This document shows positions 1-7,539 of a DNA stretch of 51,244 bases, in pieces. The notes under the pieces are model-generated. The model was not told where the DNA came from, searched no databases, and saw only the letters and a list, made by a program, of their open reading frames with translations. The position numbers and the translations under genes were made by a program. Where the stretch lies: contig DKDI01000048.1 of assembly GCA_002449305.1 (NCBI GenBank), positions 121,075 through 172,318 on the forward strand. The letters are read 5' to 3'. The stretch is from Treponema sp. UBA6852 (GTDB lineage Bacteria; Spirochaetota; Spirochaetia; Treponematales; Treponemataceae). Within the stretch, counting starts at the first letter, position 1; every line of letters begins with the position of its first letter.

Positions 1-6
1 CACGGG

Positions 7-53
7 AATGACACTTAAATTGCTGTTCTTATCAAAACTCGAAATTAAGGCTA
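7..53 (-). repeat. Interspersed repeat, copy at left window end
   Basis: The reverse complement of these 47 bases matches the last 47 bases of the window at 44 positions. It reads TAGCC, then TTTTGATAAGAACAG, and ends AATTTAAGTGTCATT. The six bases outside it (CACGGG) continue as TCATTCCCGTG on the minus strand, which resembles the common bacterial 'GTCATTCCCG' palindromic repeats. It lies just downstream of galK. The window edge cuts the element, so its full length is unknown. Confidence 0.75.
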
Positions 54-63
54 AATAGCTATT

Positions 64-1248
64 TTAGTTGAAGTGGGAAACTCCGTCGCCACTTTCGCAG
101 TCAAAGAACGAAGCCTCGTATCCTACAACTTTCTTGTATTCAGTCTGAACACTTTCAACAAACTGCTCAACTTTATCTTTGTGAACAAGAGCAATTCCGC
201 AGCCACCAAAGCCTGCTCCAGTCATTCTTGCTCCGATGCATCCGTCCTGTTTTTGGGCAGTTTCAGCAAGAGTGTCAAGTTCAATTCCTGTAACTTCATA
301 GTCGTTTTTAAGAGACTCGTGGCTTTCGTTCAGGAGCTTGCCGAGCTTTTCAAGATTTCCGGCTTTTAATGCGCTCACGGCATCTTTTACACGCTGATTT
401 TCATAAACACAATGCTTTGCGCGGCGCACAAGAAGCTCATCTTTTATCAAGTCTTTCGAATTTTCCCACTGCTCTGGAGAAAGCTCGCACAACGCAGAAA
501 TTTTAACGCCTCCATCCTGAAGAATCTTTAAAGCTTTTTCGCACTGGCTTCTGCGCTCATTATATTTGCTGTCTGCAAGGCGGCGCTGCTTGTTTGTATT
601 CATGACAACAAACCTGTAGCCTCCAAGTTCAAGCGGAACATATTCATATTCAAGCGTGTTGCAGTCAAGGACAATCGCAGTGTTCTTTTTTCCTGTTGAA
701 ATTATAAACTGATCCATAATTCCGCAGTTTACGTTCATAAAATTATGCTCGCTCATCTGGCCAAGCTTAGCAATTTCAACACGGTCGATTCCGAATCCAA
801 AAGTTTCGCTTACGGCATAGGCAAATCCGCATTCAAGGGCAGAAGACGATGAAATTCCGCCGGCAGCAGGAACATTGCTTACCATAAGAATTTCAAATCC
901 GCAGTCAAATTTAAAGCCTTTTTCTTTCATCTGGGAAAGAATTCCGTTCAAGTAGTTTGCATATCCGTTTTCCTTGGCATATTTAAAGTTGTCATTGATG
1001 TCAAATTCAAATCTTCCTGGGAATTTCAAATCATTGTAAACAACTTTTGTGTCATTGCGTTTTCTGATGGCAACATAAAGATAGCGGTTTATAGCAGCAG
1101 GAAAAACTTTTCCGCCGTTGTAGTCAATATGCTCGCCTATAATGTTGATTCTTGCCGGCGAAGAAAAAATCTTTACAGAATCTTCTGTTCCGCCGTAAAC
1201 TTTTACAAAGTCGGAAGGAAGCGAATTTGGATTATACAATTCAGCCAT
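64..1248 (-). CDS. galK: Galactokinase
   Basis: Galactokinase, a cytoplasmic GHMP kinase that phosphorylates galactose at C1 as the entry to the Leloir pathway. The galactokinase signature (SPARINIIGEHIDYNGG) is near residue 30, the GHMP phosphate-binding loop (GISSSSALE) near residue 130, and the C-terminal GHMP motif (MTGAGFGGCGIA) near residue 343. The 394 residues are a normal family length. The ATG at 1248 is preceded by GAGG with a six-base spacer. No galT or galE is adjacent, so it looks monocistronic. It is transcribed divergently from rpsP across 216 bases. Confidence 0.95.
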   Translation of the reverse strand: MAELYNPNSLPSDFVKVYGGTEDSVKIFSSPARINIIGEHIDYNGGKVFPAAINRYLYVAIRKRNDTKVVYNDLKFPGRFEFDINDNFKYAKENGYANYLNGILSQMKEKGFKFDCGFEILMVSNVPAAGGISSSSALECGFAYAVSETFGFGIDRVEIAKLGQMSEHNFMNVNCGIMDQFIISTGKKNTAIVLDCNTLEYEYVPLELGGYRFVVMNTNKQRRLADSKYNERRSQCEKALKILQDGGVKISALCELSPEQWENSKDLIKDELLVRRAKHCVYENQRVKDAVSALKAGNLEKLGKLLNESHESLKNDYEVTGIELDTLAETAQKQDGCIGARMTGAGFGGCGIALVHKDKVEQFVESVQTEYKKVVGYEASFFDCESGDGVSHFN

Positions 1249-1415
1249 TTGAAACCTCGCAATTCAAAAAATTAAAGTGAGTTCTTAAAGATGCCTTTAT
1301 GATAACAAAGAATTTTTCAGTTAGCAAGTTAAGGAAAAAGGCAAAGGGCAATCAGTTGCGCAAGACAAGCAGCGTTTTTTTTACAATGAAACCGAGGCAT
1401 AAATGCTTTTATCTC

Positions 1416-1444
1416 TTGAATTTGCTGAATCTTTTCACTAAAAT
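1416..1444 (+). promoter_or_regulatory. Promoter of the rpsP-rplS operon
   Basis: TTGAAT at 1416-1421 and TAAAAT at 1439-1444 are separated by 17 bases, a good sigma-70 type match. Transcription would begin near 1451, exactly where the hairpin in front of rpsP starts. Confidence 0.6.
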
Positions 1445-1449
1445 ATCAG

Positions 1450-1469
1450 TTCACACTGTTTAGTGTGGA
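1450..1469 (+). promoter_or_regulatory. 5'-end hairpin in the rpsP leader
   Basis: CACACT at 1452-1457 pairs with AGTGTG at 1462-1467 around a GTTT loop, and the stem can extend by a T-G and a T-A pair. It lies between the predicted transcription start and the GGAGG ribosome-binding site at 1481-1485. It may stabilise the mRNA 5' end or control the ribosomal-protein operon. There is no U-run, so it is not a terminator. Confidence 0.5.
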
Positions 1470-1491
1470 AAACTCATATCGGAGGAAAAAA

Positions 1492-1758
1492 TTGGTCAAA
1501 ATCAGACTAAAGAAGATGGGCACAAAAAAACGCCCTGACTACCGCATTGTCGTCCTTGACGCAGCAAAACCACGTGATGGCGCAACAATCGAAGAAATCG
1601 GACAGTACCATCCAATCGCTGCAGAAGGAAGCCAGACTTCTTTCAATGAAGAACGCGCCAAATACTGGATTAGCGTTGGAGCTCAGCCTACAGAAATCGT
1701 AAAAAAGATTTTCAGACAGGGCGGATTAGCTGCTGACGGAACAAAAATCACCAAATAA
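1492..1758 (+). CDS. rpsP: 30S ribosomal protein bS16
   Basis: Small-subunit ribosomal protein bS16, 88 residues, needed for 30S assembly. The protein begins MVKIRLKKMGTKKRPDYRIVV, the canonical bS16 N terminus. The start is a TTG at 1492, chosen because GGAGG sits six bases upstream. An in-frame GTG at 1465 lies inside the leader hairpin and would add nine residues that the family lacks. It is the first gene of an operon with khpA, rimM, trmD and rplS, an order conserved across many bacteria. Confidence 0.95.
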   Translation: MVKIRLKKMGTKKRPDYRIVVLDAAKPRDGATIEEIGQYHPIAAEGSQTSFNEERAKYWISVGAQPTEIVKKIFRQGGLAADGTKITK

Positions 1759-1775
1759 ATTACAGGGAGCACAAC

Positions 1776-2009
1776 ATGGAAAAAGACCTGATTGAATTTA
1801 TTGCAAAGTCATTGGTCGATGATCCAAATGCAGTCTCTGTAACGGAAACCGAAGGCGAGCGCGGACCTGTTCTTCAGTTAAGCGTTGCACAAGGTGATAT
1901 TGGCAAGGTTATTGGCAAATACGGTCGTATTGCAAAAGCTCTGCGTACTGTTTTAAGCGCAACGTCAAATAAAGACGGAAAGCATTACAGCCTGGAAATT
2001 CTGGACTGA
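1776..2009 (+). CDS. khpA: KH-domain RNA-binding protein KhpA
   Basis: A 77-residue single KH-domain protein. The RNA-binding GxxG loop appears as IGKYGR near residue 48, within GDIGKVIGKYGRIAKALR. The family (formerly UPF0109 or YlqC) binds RNA together with KhpB/Jag and influences cell elongation in Gram-positive bacteria. Its role in spirochaetes is not established. It follows rpsP by 17 bases and its TGA overlaps the rimM ATG by one base (TGATG), indicating translational coupling. Confidence 0.92.
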   Translation: MEKDLIEFIAKSLVDDPNAVSVTETEGERGPVLQLSVAQGDIGKVIGKYGRIAKALRTVLSATSNKDGKHYSLEILD

Positions 2010-2614
2010 TGGCATCGAATGCGATAACAGAGCGGTTTGTAGTTGGCATTGTCCGCGGTTCCCATGGAATAACGGGCGAATTCAAAGTAGAAAGCACTTC
2101 CGGCGAGTACGGGCATTTTGCAAGTATGGAAGAAGTGGCTTTGTCAGACGGAACAGCTGAAAAAACTTTCAAAGTTGAATCAACAAAGGAAGCAGCGTCC
2201 ACTCTGTACATGAAACTGGCTGGAATAAATTCACCTGAAGAAGCTGCAAAATACAACAGGTGGAAAATCGTAGTTCCGCGCAAGAACGCTCATAAACTGC
2301 AGAAAAATGAGTGGTATATCGAGGATTTAAAAGGATGCTCGGTATGGTATAAAAAGGAAACGGCGGACAATACCGCACCGGCAATTGATGAAAATTCAGT
2401 TGTTGGAACAGTCACAAACGTAATGGAAGGCGGATCAGGTTATCTCGTTGAGATTTTGCTGTCCGAGGCTTGCAGTTTTTTGGACAATTCGGTTAAGCTG
2501 AATAAAAATGGCGGAGCAAGAACAGTCTTTGTTCCATTTAAAGACCAGTTTATTGGCAAAGTCGATATTGAAAATAAAACTATGCAGCTCATGCACCTCT
2601 GGATTCTGGAGTAA
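2009..2614 (+). CDS. rimM: 16S rRNA processing protein RimM
   Basis: Ribosome maturation factor RimM, 201 residues, which helps process 16S rRNA and mature the 30S head next to uS19. The N-terminal RimM barrel begins FVVGIVRGSHGITGEFKVES. A PRC-barrel-like second half starts with EWYIEDLKGCSVW near residue 100. It is somewhat longer than typical RimM (about 170 residues), the extra length being a linker around residues 112-130. It lies between khpA and trmD. Confidence 0.93.
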   Translation: MASNAITERFVVGIVRGSHGITGEFKVESTSGEYGHFASMEEVALSDGTAEKTFKVESTKEAASTLYMKLAGINSPEEAAKYNRWKIVVPRKNAHKLQKNEWYIEDLKGCSVWYKKETADNTAPAIDENSVVGTVTNVMEGGSGYLVEILLSEACSFLDNSVKLNKNGGARTVFVPFKDQFIGKVDIENKTMQLMHLWILE

Positions 2615-2619
2615 TTCCT

Positions 2620-3432
2620 ATGAAATTTACTGTGCTGACCTTATTTCCTGAAATTCCGCGCGCTTTTTTTACAAGCTCGATCATGGCGAAAGCGGTAGAG
2701 AAAGGAATTATTGCCTACGATTTGGTCAATATCAGGGATTTTGCCTTTGATAGACACCACACTTGTGATGACGCTCCCTACGGCGGAGGCGCTGGACAAC
2801 TTTTGCTACCGGAACCTCTAGGACTGGCATTGGACAGTGTAGAAGCATACAAAAAGACGAAGCATGTTATTTATGTTACGCCAAGCGGAAAACCTTTTAC
2901 ACAGAAAAAAGCCCAGGAACTCAGCCGGAAAGATGAAATTGTCCTGATTTGCGGAAGATATGAAGGTATCGACCAGCGGATTATTGACTCCTACGTTGAC
3001 GAGGAAATCTCCATAGGGGATTACGTAATGTCCAGCGGAGAAGTTGCCGCTACAGTCATTGTAGACACAGTTTACAGGCTTGTTGACGGCGTAATAACCA
3101 GTGAATCTTTGGATGAAGAAAGTTTTTCAGGCAGCCTTTTGGAATATCCCCAGTATACAAGGCCGAATGTATACAAAGGCATGGAGGTACCGGCTGTTTT
3201 AAGCAGCGGAAACCATGAAGAAATCCGAAAGTGGCGGCTTTTTAAGAGCCTTCAGAAAACCTTGCGGAACAGGCCTGATCTGATTCAAAAGGCAAGAACT
3301 GACGGTACTCTTACAGAAGAAGCAGAAAAAATGATCGGGGCGCTTACGGACTTTGTAACATACAAGAATGACCGCAAGCAAAAAAGCAAGCTGCGTTATG
3401 TTCAGTCAAGAACAAAAAACAGCGGCAAATAG
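2620..3432 (+). CDS. trmD: tRNA (guanine37-N1)-methyltransferase
   Basis: TrmD methylates G37 of tRNAs with G36, preventing +1 frameshifting. The SPOUT trefoil-knot motifs are clear: DDAPYGGGAGQLLLPEP near residue 51, LICGRYEGIDQR near 109, and IGDYVMSSGEVA near 130. The C-terminal domain has the usual RPxxYKGMEVPAVLLSGNH-type stretch (seen as GMEVPAVLSSGNH). At 270 residues it is slightly longer than usual, with a basic tail. It sits five bases after rimM and ten before rplS. Confidence 0.96.
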   Translation: MKFTVLTLFPEIPRAFFTSSIMAKAVEKGIIAYDLVNIRDFAFDRHHTCDDAPYGGGAGQLLLPEPLGLALDSVEAYKKTKHVIYVTPSGKPFTQKKAQELSRKDEIVLICGRYEGIDQRIIDSYVDEEISIGDYVMSSGEVAATVIVDTVYRLVDGVITSESLDEESFSGSLLEYPQYTRPNVYKGMEVPAVLSSGNHEEIRKWRLFKSLQKTLRNRPDLIQKARTDGTLTEEAEKMIGALTDFVTYKNDRKQKSKLRYVQSRTKNSGK

Positions 3433-3441
3433 GAGATAAAA

Positions 3442-3915
3442 ATGGATCTTATAAAGACTATTGAAGAACAGCAGAAGAAACCTAACGCAGAGTACTTCAG
3501 CGTAGGAGACACTGTAAAAGTTCACTTTGAAATTATCGAAGGAAAAACAAAACGTATTCAGATTTATGAAGGTCTTGTTATTTGCTTCAAGAACTCCGGA
3601 ATTTCAAAGACATTCACAGTTCGCAAGACTAGCTACGGTGTAGGCGTTGAGCGTGTATTCCCTGTAAACAGCCCGCGCATTATCAAGGTTGAAATTGTTC
3701 GCCTTGGAAAAGTACGCCGCTCAAAGATTTACTACGTTCGCGACAAGGTTGGAAAAGCTGCAAAAATTAAGGAGCTTCTCGGACCAAAGGCAAACGCAAA
3801 ACTCGCAGCGGCTAAAGCGGCAAACGCAGCAGAAGACAAAAAAGAAGCTGCAATCAACGCAGAGCACAAGGCAGAAGAAGCCGCAGCATCTGCAGCAGCA
3901 AAAGCAAAGAAATAA
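3442..3915 (+). CDS. rplS: 50S ribosomal protein bL19 with Ala/Lys-rich tail
   Basis: Large-subunit protein bL19, located at the 30S-50S interface. Residues 1-115 match the family closely (GDTVKVHFEIIEGKTKRIQ, then GVGVERVFPVNSPRI, then VRRSKIYYVRDKVGKAAKIKE). After that comes a tail of about 40 residues made almost only of Ala, Lys and Glu (for example AAEDKKEAAINAEHKAEEAA). bL19 usually ends near residue 115-120, so the tail is an extension. It is the last gene of the operon, followed by a strong terminator. Confidence 0.96.
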   Translation: MDLIKTIEEQQKKPNAEYFSVGDTVKVHFEIIEGKTKRIQIYEGLVICFKNSGISKTFTVRKTSYGVGVERVFPVNSPRIIKVEIVRLGKVRRSKIYYVRDKVGKAAKIKELLGPKANAKLAAAKAANAAEDKKEAAINAEHKAEEAAASAAAKAKK

Positions 3916-3952
3916 GATTTTTACAAAATCCTGTATTCTTACAGCTTGATTC

Positions 3953-3986
3953 AAGGGAAGATACTTTTTGTGTCTTCCCTTTTTTT
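3953..3986 (+). terminator. Rho-independent terminator after rplS
   Basis: AAGGGAAGA at 3953-3961 pairs perfectly with TCTTCCCTT at 3973-3981 around an 11-base loop and runs into a stretch of T to 3986. It ends the rpsP-rplS operon. Confidence 0.9.
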
Positions 3987-4010
3987 GTCAATATTTATAA
4001 AATTAACAAA

Positions 4011-5045
4011 ATGTCCGCAGCAATAGACAGCGTAAAAAACGCATACATTCAAAGCCATAATATTACGCAGAAAAAACTTGCCACAGGAGACGAAGTTTCT
4101 GTAAAAGTTATAAAAAGCCTCGGAAACGGAAACTATGCAATTTTTCTGCAAGGCTCAAAAATCAACGTAAAAAGCAAAATTCCGCTTTCTGAAGGAAGCT
4201 CATTCAAAGCCATGCTCGAAATAGAATCAGATTCAAAAATCATTCTAAAAACAATTTATGAGCAAAAAACAGAAGATTTATTCCCGCGCACGCTATTAGA
4301 TTTTTTAAATTTGGCAGGAATTGAAGCGGATTCCGTTGCTCTAAAAGTTGTCCAGCAGATGATTCAAAGCGGCGTAAAACTTGACAAGTCGATAATCAGA
4401 AAAGCAAAATCAGTTTCATCCTTGTTTCCTGGAAAAGAAAAACAAGCGGTGGAAATTTCAGCAATGCTATTGGAAAAAGGAATCGAGCCGGAAGAAAAAT
4501 TAATAGAAAAGTTTTTGATTTTAACAGAACCAGACAAATGGAAAAATTCCGGCACAAAAGAAAAAAGCAGCTCAAAAAGCAGTGAAAACTTCTTAAAAAA
4601 AATCTATCAAGAAATTCCTGAAAACAAAGACGGAATTCTTACGCTGGCAAACCACCTAAAGCTAAAAGAAGGAACTGGAAAGCATTGGATAATACTCCCC
4701 TTTTTGTGGCAGCTTGAAAAAGACGAAGCAAAAGGGCTGATAAGAATTTTAATTGATTTTAACAAAAAAATAACAGAAAAAATACAAATAAATTGCGAAT
4801 TTGAGTGGAAAAAATTTTTTTTTGTGTTATATTTAAATAAGAGCAAGGTTACGGAAGTGCGGTTCTGTACATTACCGTCGCTTTTGACCTCTAACATTCA
4901 TTCTGAGGAAGAGCGGCTTGGAGAATTGCTTTGTTCCGGCATGAACGGCGATTCTGTGACAGTAACCTATTCCGCCTTGGCTTTTTCTGACAGTCTTTGC
5001 ACTGACTCAGAAATTTCACTTCCATTTAAGGATTCTGCTGTATGA
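4011..5045 (+). CDS. FliK/YlqG-like protein of the FlhB-tail cluster
   Basis: A 344-residue soluble protein without a signal peptide. Sequence alone gives no strong domain match. It starts with a helical segment and a beta-rich region (GDEVSVKVIKSLGNGNYAIFLQG) and ends with a hydrophobic beta-rich region (WIILPFLWQLEKDEAKGLIRILIDF), the layout of FliK-like or YlqG-like proteins. In Bacillus, ylqG and ylqH (an FlhB C-terminal homologue) lie downstream of trmD-rplS, and the same order appears here. Its TGA overlaps the next ATG (ATGA). A role with the flagellar export gate is inferred from position only. Confidence 0.55.
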   Translation: MSAAIDSVKNAYIQSHNITQKKLATGDEVSVKVIKSLGNGNYAIFLQGSKINVKSKIPLSEGSSFKAMLEIESDSKIILKTIYEQKTEDLFPRTLLDFLNLAGIEADSVALKVVQQMIQSGVKLDKSIIRKAKSVSSLFPGKEKQAVEISAMLLEKGIEPEEKLIEKFLILTEPDKWKNSGTKEKSSSKSSENFLKKIYQEIPENKDGILTLANHLKLKEGTGKHWIILPFLWQLEKDEAKGLIRILIDFNKKITEKIQINCEFEWKKFFFVLYLNKSKVTEVRFCTLPSLLTSNIHSEEERLGELLCSGMNGDSVTVTYSALAFSDSLCTDSEISLPFKDSAV

Positions 5046-5305
5046 AAAAACTCAGAGAATTTTTCGCAGTATCCTTAAAATATCCTGAAAATGCAGACGC
5101 TCCTTTTATTTCAGCAAAAGAAAGCGGAATTCTTGCAAAAAAGATGATCGAAATCGCACAAGAAAATAACATTCCGGTTGTAGAAAACGACATTGCGGCA
5201 AACGTTCTTTCCATGCGACAGATTGGTGAGTGCATTCCAGAAAGTACTTGGGAAACAATTGCAGGAATTTTCGCCTTTATAAAAAACATGGAAAAATCCC
5301 AGTGA
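5042..5305 (+). CDS. FlhB C-terminal-domain homologue (YlqH/FlhX type)
   Basis: An 87-residue protein equivalent to the cytoplasmic tail of the flagellar export switch FlhB, without its membrane part. The match runs over DAPFISAKESGILAKKMIEIA, NIPVVENDIAANVL and IGECIPESTWETIAGIFAFI. The NPTH autocleavage site of full-length FlhB is absent, so it resembles only the part after cleavage. Such FlhX proteins can partly replace the FlhB tail in substrate switching. It overlaps the upstream FliK-like gene by four bases and yraN by four. Confidence 0.8.
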   Translation: MKKLREFFAVSLKYPENADAPFISAKESGILAKKMIEIAQENNIPVVENDIAANVLSMRQIGECIPESTWETIAGIFAFIKNMEKSQ

Positions 5306-5664
5306 AAGAATCCAGACGGGCAAAAGGAATAACAGGCGAAGAAAAAGCCAGAGATTTTTTAATCAAAAGCGGATATTCGATTCTTGACAGAAATTTTAGA
5401 ATTCGGGAAGGCGAAATCGACATAATAGCAGAAAAGCAGAATTTTTTGGTTTTTGTGGAAGTGAAAAGGCTTCCTCTCGGAAATGCTGAAATTCTTGCGC
5501 ACGAGCTCAATACAATAAAACAAAAAAAGATTATTAAAACTTCTAAATGTTACCTGCAAAAACATCGACAATATAATAACAGATTCATACGCTATGATGT
5601 GATAGCAATTGATGTTCCGGGGCTGGATCCGGTTTATCATATTGAAAACGCTTTTTCGGAGTAA
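5302..5664 (+). CDS. yraN: UPF0102 protein YraN
   Basis: A 120-residue UPF0102 (YraN) protein with a predicted PD-(D/E)XK nuclease-like fold: GEEKARDFLIKSGY, then REGEIDIIAEKQNFLVFVEVKRL, where the GEIDII Asp and EVK residues fit the nuclease core. I chose the GTG at 5302, which overlaps the previous stop (GTGA). An upstream TTG/GTG extension would run deep into the FlhB-tail gene. The function is not firmly known; the family often sits near rnhB and trmD. Confidence 0.85.
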   Translation: MKESRRAKGITGEEKARDFLIKSGYSILDRNFRIREGEIDIIAEKQNFLVFVEVKRLPLGNAEILAHELNTIKQKKIIKTSKCYLQKHRQYNNRFIRYDVIAIDVPGLDPVYHIENAFSE

Positions 5665-5667
5665 ATA

Positions 5668-5832
5668 ATGCAGGCTGTAAACAATGCAACGCCAAATTCA
5701 GCACTATCTCCCCGCATAAGGGAGCTACAGAAAAAAATTCAGGATGAAAACTATATAAATTCAGCCGTAGACAGAATTGCGCTTATAATGAGCCGCCATA
5801 TTGTAGAATTTCATATAGAAAAAAAATTGTAA
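5668..5832 (+). CDS. Small FlgM-like protein
   Basis: A 54-residue ORF. GGAG at 5658-5661 lies six bases before the ATG, and it follows yraN by three bases. Residues 15-50 read PRIRELQKKIQDENYINSAV and then DRIALIMSRHIVEF. This resembles the C-terminal helices of the anti-sigma factor FlgM in spirochaetes, where a 'YIN' turn joins two helices. The N-terminal half of FlgM is missing. A role as anti-sigma factor or flagellar partner is inference from this pattern and from the flagellar neighbours. Confidence 0.5.
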   Translation: MQAVNNATPNSALSPRIRELQKKIQDENYINSAVDRIALIMSRHIVEFHIEKKL

Positions 5833-5851
5833 TTGAACTATAATCCATTCC

Positions 5852-6343
5852 ATGCGAAGAGACAGACATTCAAGAAGACACAGCGGAAACTGGAAAAACA
5901 ACAATAATAATAACAGAAGGGATTTTGAAGAGCGGAAAAACTTTCAGCATCCAAAGCCAGTATTTCGTCCTACAATAAAATCTGTGTCGCCAGAGCAAAT
6001 TCAGCATGATGAAGAAGCTATAAAAAAATTCAAGTCGGCGAATCAGCCTGTATGCACGGTCTGCGGACAAATTATCCGGGACATTTCGACTGCAATAAAC
6101 AGCAAAGGCGAAGACTCTTTAATTCACTTTGACTGCGCAATTGAGCTTATTTCAAAAAATGAAAAAATTGAAACAGGCGACAAGCTCACATACATCGGGC
6201 AAGGCAGATTCGGAATTGTTCATTTTGCAAGTCCAAGCGACACAAAGCACTTTTCAATAAAAAAAATTATTGACTGGGAAGAAAAAGACAAGAAACCTGA
6301 ATGGCGCAGTGAAATGGCTGATCTTTACAGCAAAATAAAATAA
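5852..6343 (+). CDS. Putative zinc-finger-like protein, unknown role
   Basis: A 163-residue protein. Residues 1-30 are strongly basic and Asn/Arg-rich (HSRRHSGNWKNNNNNNRRD), as in RNA-binding tails. A CxxC at about residue 68 (CTVCGQ) followed by HFDC near residue 93 could form a Cys/His metal site. The C-terminal half (GDKLTYIGQGRFGIVHF) looks beta-rich. I do not recognise a named family. TATAAT at 5839-5844 ends seven bases before the ATG and no Shine-Dalgarno sequence is visible, so the transcript may be leaderless. Confidence 0.7.
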   Translation: MRRDRHSRRHSGNWKNNNNNNRRDFEERKNFQHPKPVFRPTIKSVSPEQIQHDEEAIKKFKSANQPVCTVCGQIIRDISTAINSKGEDSLIHFDCAIELISKNEKIETGDKLTYIGQGRFGIVHFASPSDTKHFSIKKIIDWEEKDKKPEWRSEMADLYSKIK

Positions 6344-6379
6344 TTTTTGAATATATTCAGCTAGAAGCGTTTTTTGCAG

Positions 6380-6408
6380 TTGAAAGAACTTTCAGAATTC
6401 TATATAAT
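6380..6408 (+). promoter_or_regulatory. Promoter of tRNA-Leu
   Basis: TTGAAA at 6380-6385 and a perfect TATAAT at 6403-6408 are 17 bases apart, about ten bases before the mature tRNA 5' end. Confidence 0.75.
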
Positions 6409-6418
6409 ATTTTGCGTC

Positions 6419-6506
6419 GCCGGGATGGTGGAATAGGTAGACACAAGGGACTTAAAATCCCTCGGCAATTTAACCTGCCGTGCCAGTTCGATTCTGGTTC
6501 CCGGCA
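6419..6506 (+). tRNA. tRNA-Leu (anticodon UAA)
   Basis: The 88-base tRNA folds fully. Acceptor GCCGGGA at 6419-6425 pairs with TCCCGGC at 6499-6505 and the discriminator is A6506. The anticodon stem is GGGA/TCCC with loop CTTAAAA (anticodon TAA). A long class II variable arm CTCGGCAA...CCTGCCG follows, and the T-arm is GCCAG-TTCGATT-CTGGT. The 3' CCA is not encoded. A strong promoter and terminator flank it. Confidence 0.95.
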
Positions 6507-6514
6507 AACAGCAG

Positions 6515-6546
6515 GCAGCTTGAAAAATTCAGGCTGCTTTTTTTTT
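6515..6546 (+). terminator. Terminator after tRNA-Leu
   Basis: GCAGCTTGAA at 6515-6524 pairs with TTCAGGCTGC at 6528-6537 (one G-T pair), followed by nine T. It lies just before the tatD ribosome-binding site (GAGG at 6548-6551), so read-through would supply tatD. Confidence 0.85.
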
Positions 6547-6558
6547 CGAGGTTTTAAA

Positions 6559-7452
6559 ATGTTTTCAGACACGCATTTTCACTTTCATTATCTGGTTGAA
6601 AATAATTCACAAGAATTCGGAACGGAAATCCTTGAGCAGATGGCAAAAAATAGAATTTATTTTGGGCTGGACATCGGCACAAAATGCTCGGACTTGATTG
6701 AACGCGCGCAAATTCTTGAGGATTGCTTGGAAGAAATTCCGGATGTGAATCTGCAAAGCAAACTAAAAAAGTCGATTTTCTTTAGCGCAGGAATTTGGCC
6801 TGATCCAGATTCAATAAAAGAACGCAAAGCCTGCATCGAAGAACTTAGGGACAGCATTGAAGACTTCAAGGAAAGCTCAAGCAGTTTTTCTTCCCATCTT
6901 GCGGCAATTGGCGAAGGCGGAATCGACCATCACTGGAATCCAAGCGGACCAGACGGACGCAGCGAATCAGACTTTGACAAGGAAATGTTTTTTGGAGAAA
7001 AAGAGCTTTTTGAAATGCAGCTGGAACTTGCAAAGGAACTGGATCTTCCGTTTATTGTGCATTCGCGGGAGGGATTTGAAGATACAGTAGATGTGCTCCG
7101 TGCGGCAAACTACAACAGAGGAATTATCCACTGCTTTTCTTACGGACTGAATGAAGCAAAAACATTTCTTGACTTGGGCTGGCATCTTGCATTTGGCGGC
7201 GCGACCACATACACAAAAAAAGCAAAAATGGATGAACTTATAGAACTTTTGCGCTATGTTCCAAAAGACAGAATTCTTCTTGAAACAGACTCTCCATACC
7301 TTGCTCCAGTTCCAATGCGCGGAAGCGAAAACAATCCGCTTTTAATAAAATACACTTACGAATTTATTTCTGAAAAAATAGGGTTAAGCGTAGACAAACT
7401 GAATAAAATTGTAGACGACAACTGCAGCGAACTTTTCAGACTGAAAAAATAA
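6559..7452 (+). CDS. TatD-family metal-dependent hydrolase
   Basis: A 297-residue TatD-type TIM-barrel metallohydrolase, a family with 3'-5' DNase activity. Metal ligands are visible in order: DTHFH at residues 4-8, Glu in AIGEGGIDHH, His in FIVHSREG, His in GIIHCFSYG, and Asp in LLETDSPYLAPVPMRG. The ATG at 6559 is chosen because GAGG lies seven bases upstream; an upstream in-frame start would overlap the tRNA. It is longer than E. coli TatD because of an acidic insert near residues 45-90. Confidence 0.88.
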   Translation: MFSDTHFHFHYLVENNSQEFGTEILEQMAKNRIYFGLDIGTKCSDLIERAQILEDCLEEIPDVNLQSKLKKSIFFSAGIWPDPDSIKERKACIEELRDSIEDFKESSSSFSSHLAAIGEGGIDHHWNPSGPDGRSESDFDKEMFFGEKELFEMQLELAKELDLPFIVHSREGFEDTVDVLRAANYNRGIIHCFSYGLNEAKTFLDLGWHLAFGGATTYTKKAKMDELIELLRYVPKDRILLETDSPYLAPVPMRGSENNPLLIKYTYEFISEKIGLSVDKLNKIVDDNCSELFRLKK

Positions 7453-7457
7453 AAAAC

Positions 7458-7487
7458 GCCGGAAGAATCACATTGAAACTTTCCGGC
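7458..7487 (+). terminator. Weak terminator after tatD
   Basis: GCCGGAA at 7458-7464 pairs with TTCCGGC at 7481-7487, followed by ATTTTAAAA. The U-run is short. Confidence 0.5.
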
Positions 7488-7500
7488 ATTTTAAAATTGA

Positions 7501-7536
7501 AAAAAAATTCAGTCCGAATTTCTTCGGGCTGAATTT
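7501..7536 (-). terminator. Terminator of pgi
   Basis: AAATTCAGTCCGAA at 7505-7518 pairs over 14 bases (one G-T) with TTCGGGCTGAATTT at 7523-7536 around a four-base loop. On the minus strand it is followed by a T-run, and it lies four bases after the pgi stop. Confidence 0.85.
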
Positions 7537-7539
7537 GCT

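Noticed and set aside
6412..6558. Longer TatD protein starting within tRNA-Leu
   Set aside because: The region is occupied by the tRNA and its terminator; the ATG at 6559 has a proper ribosome-binding site.
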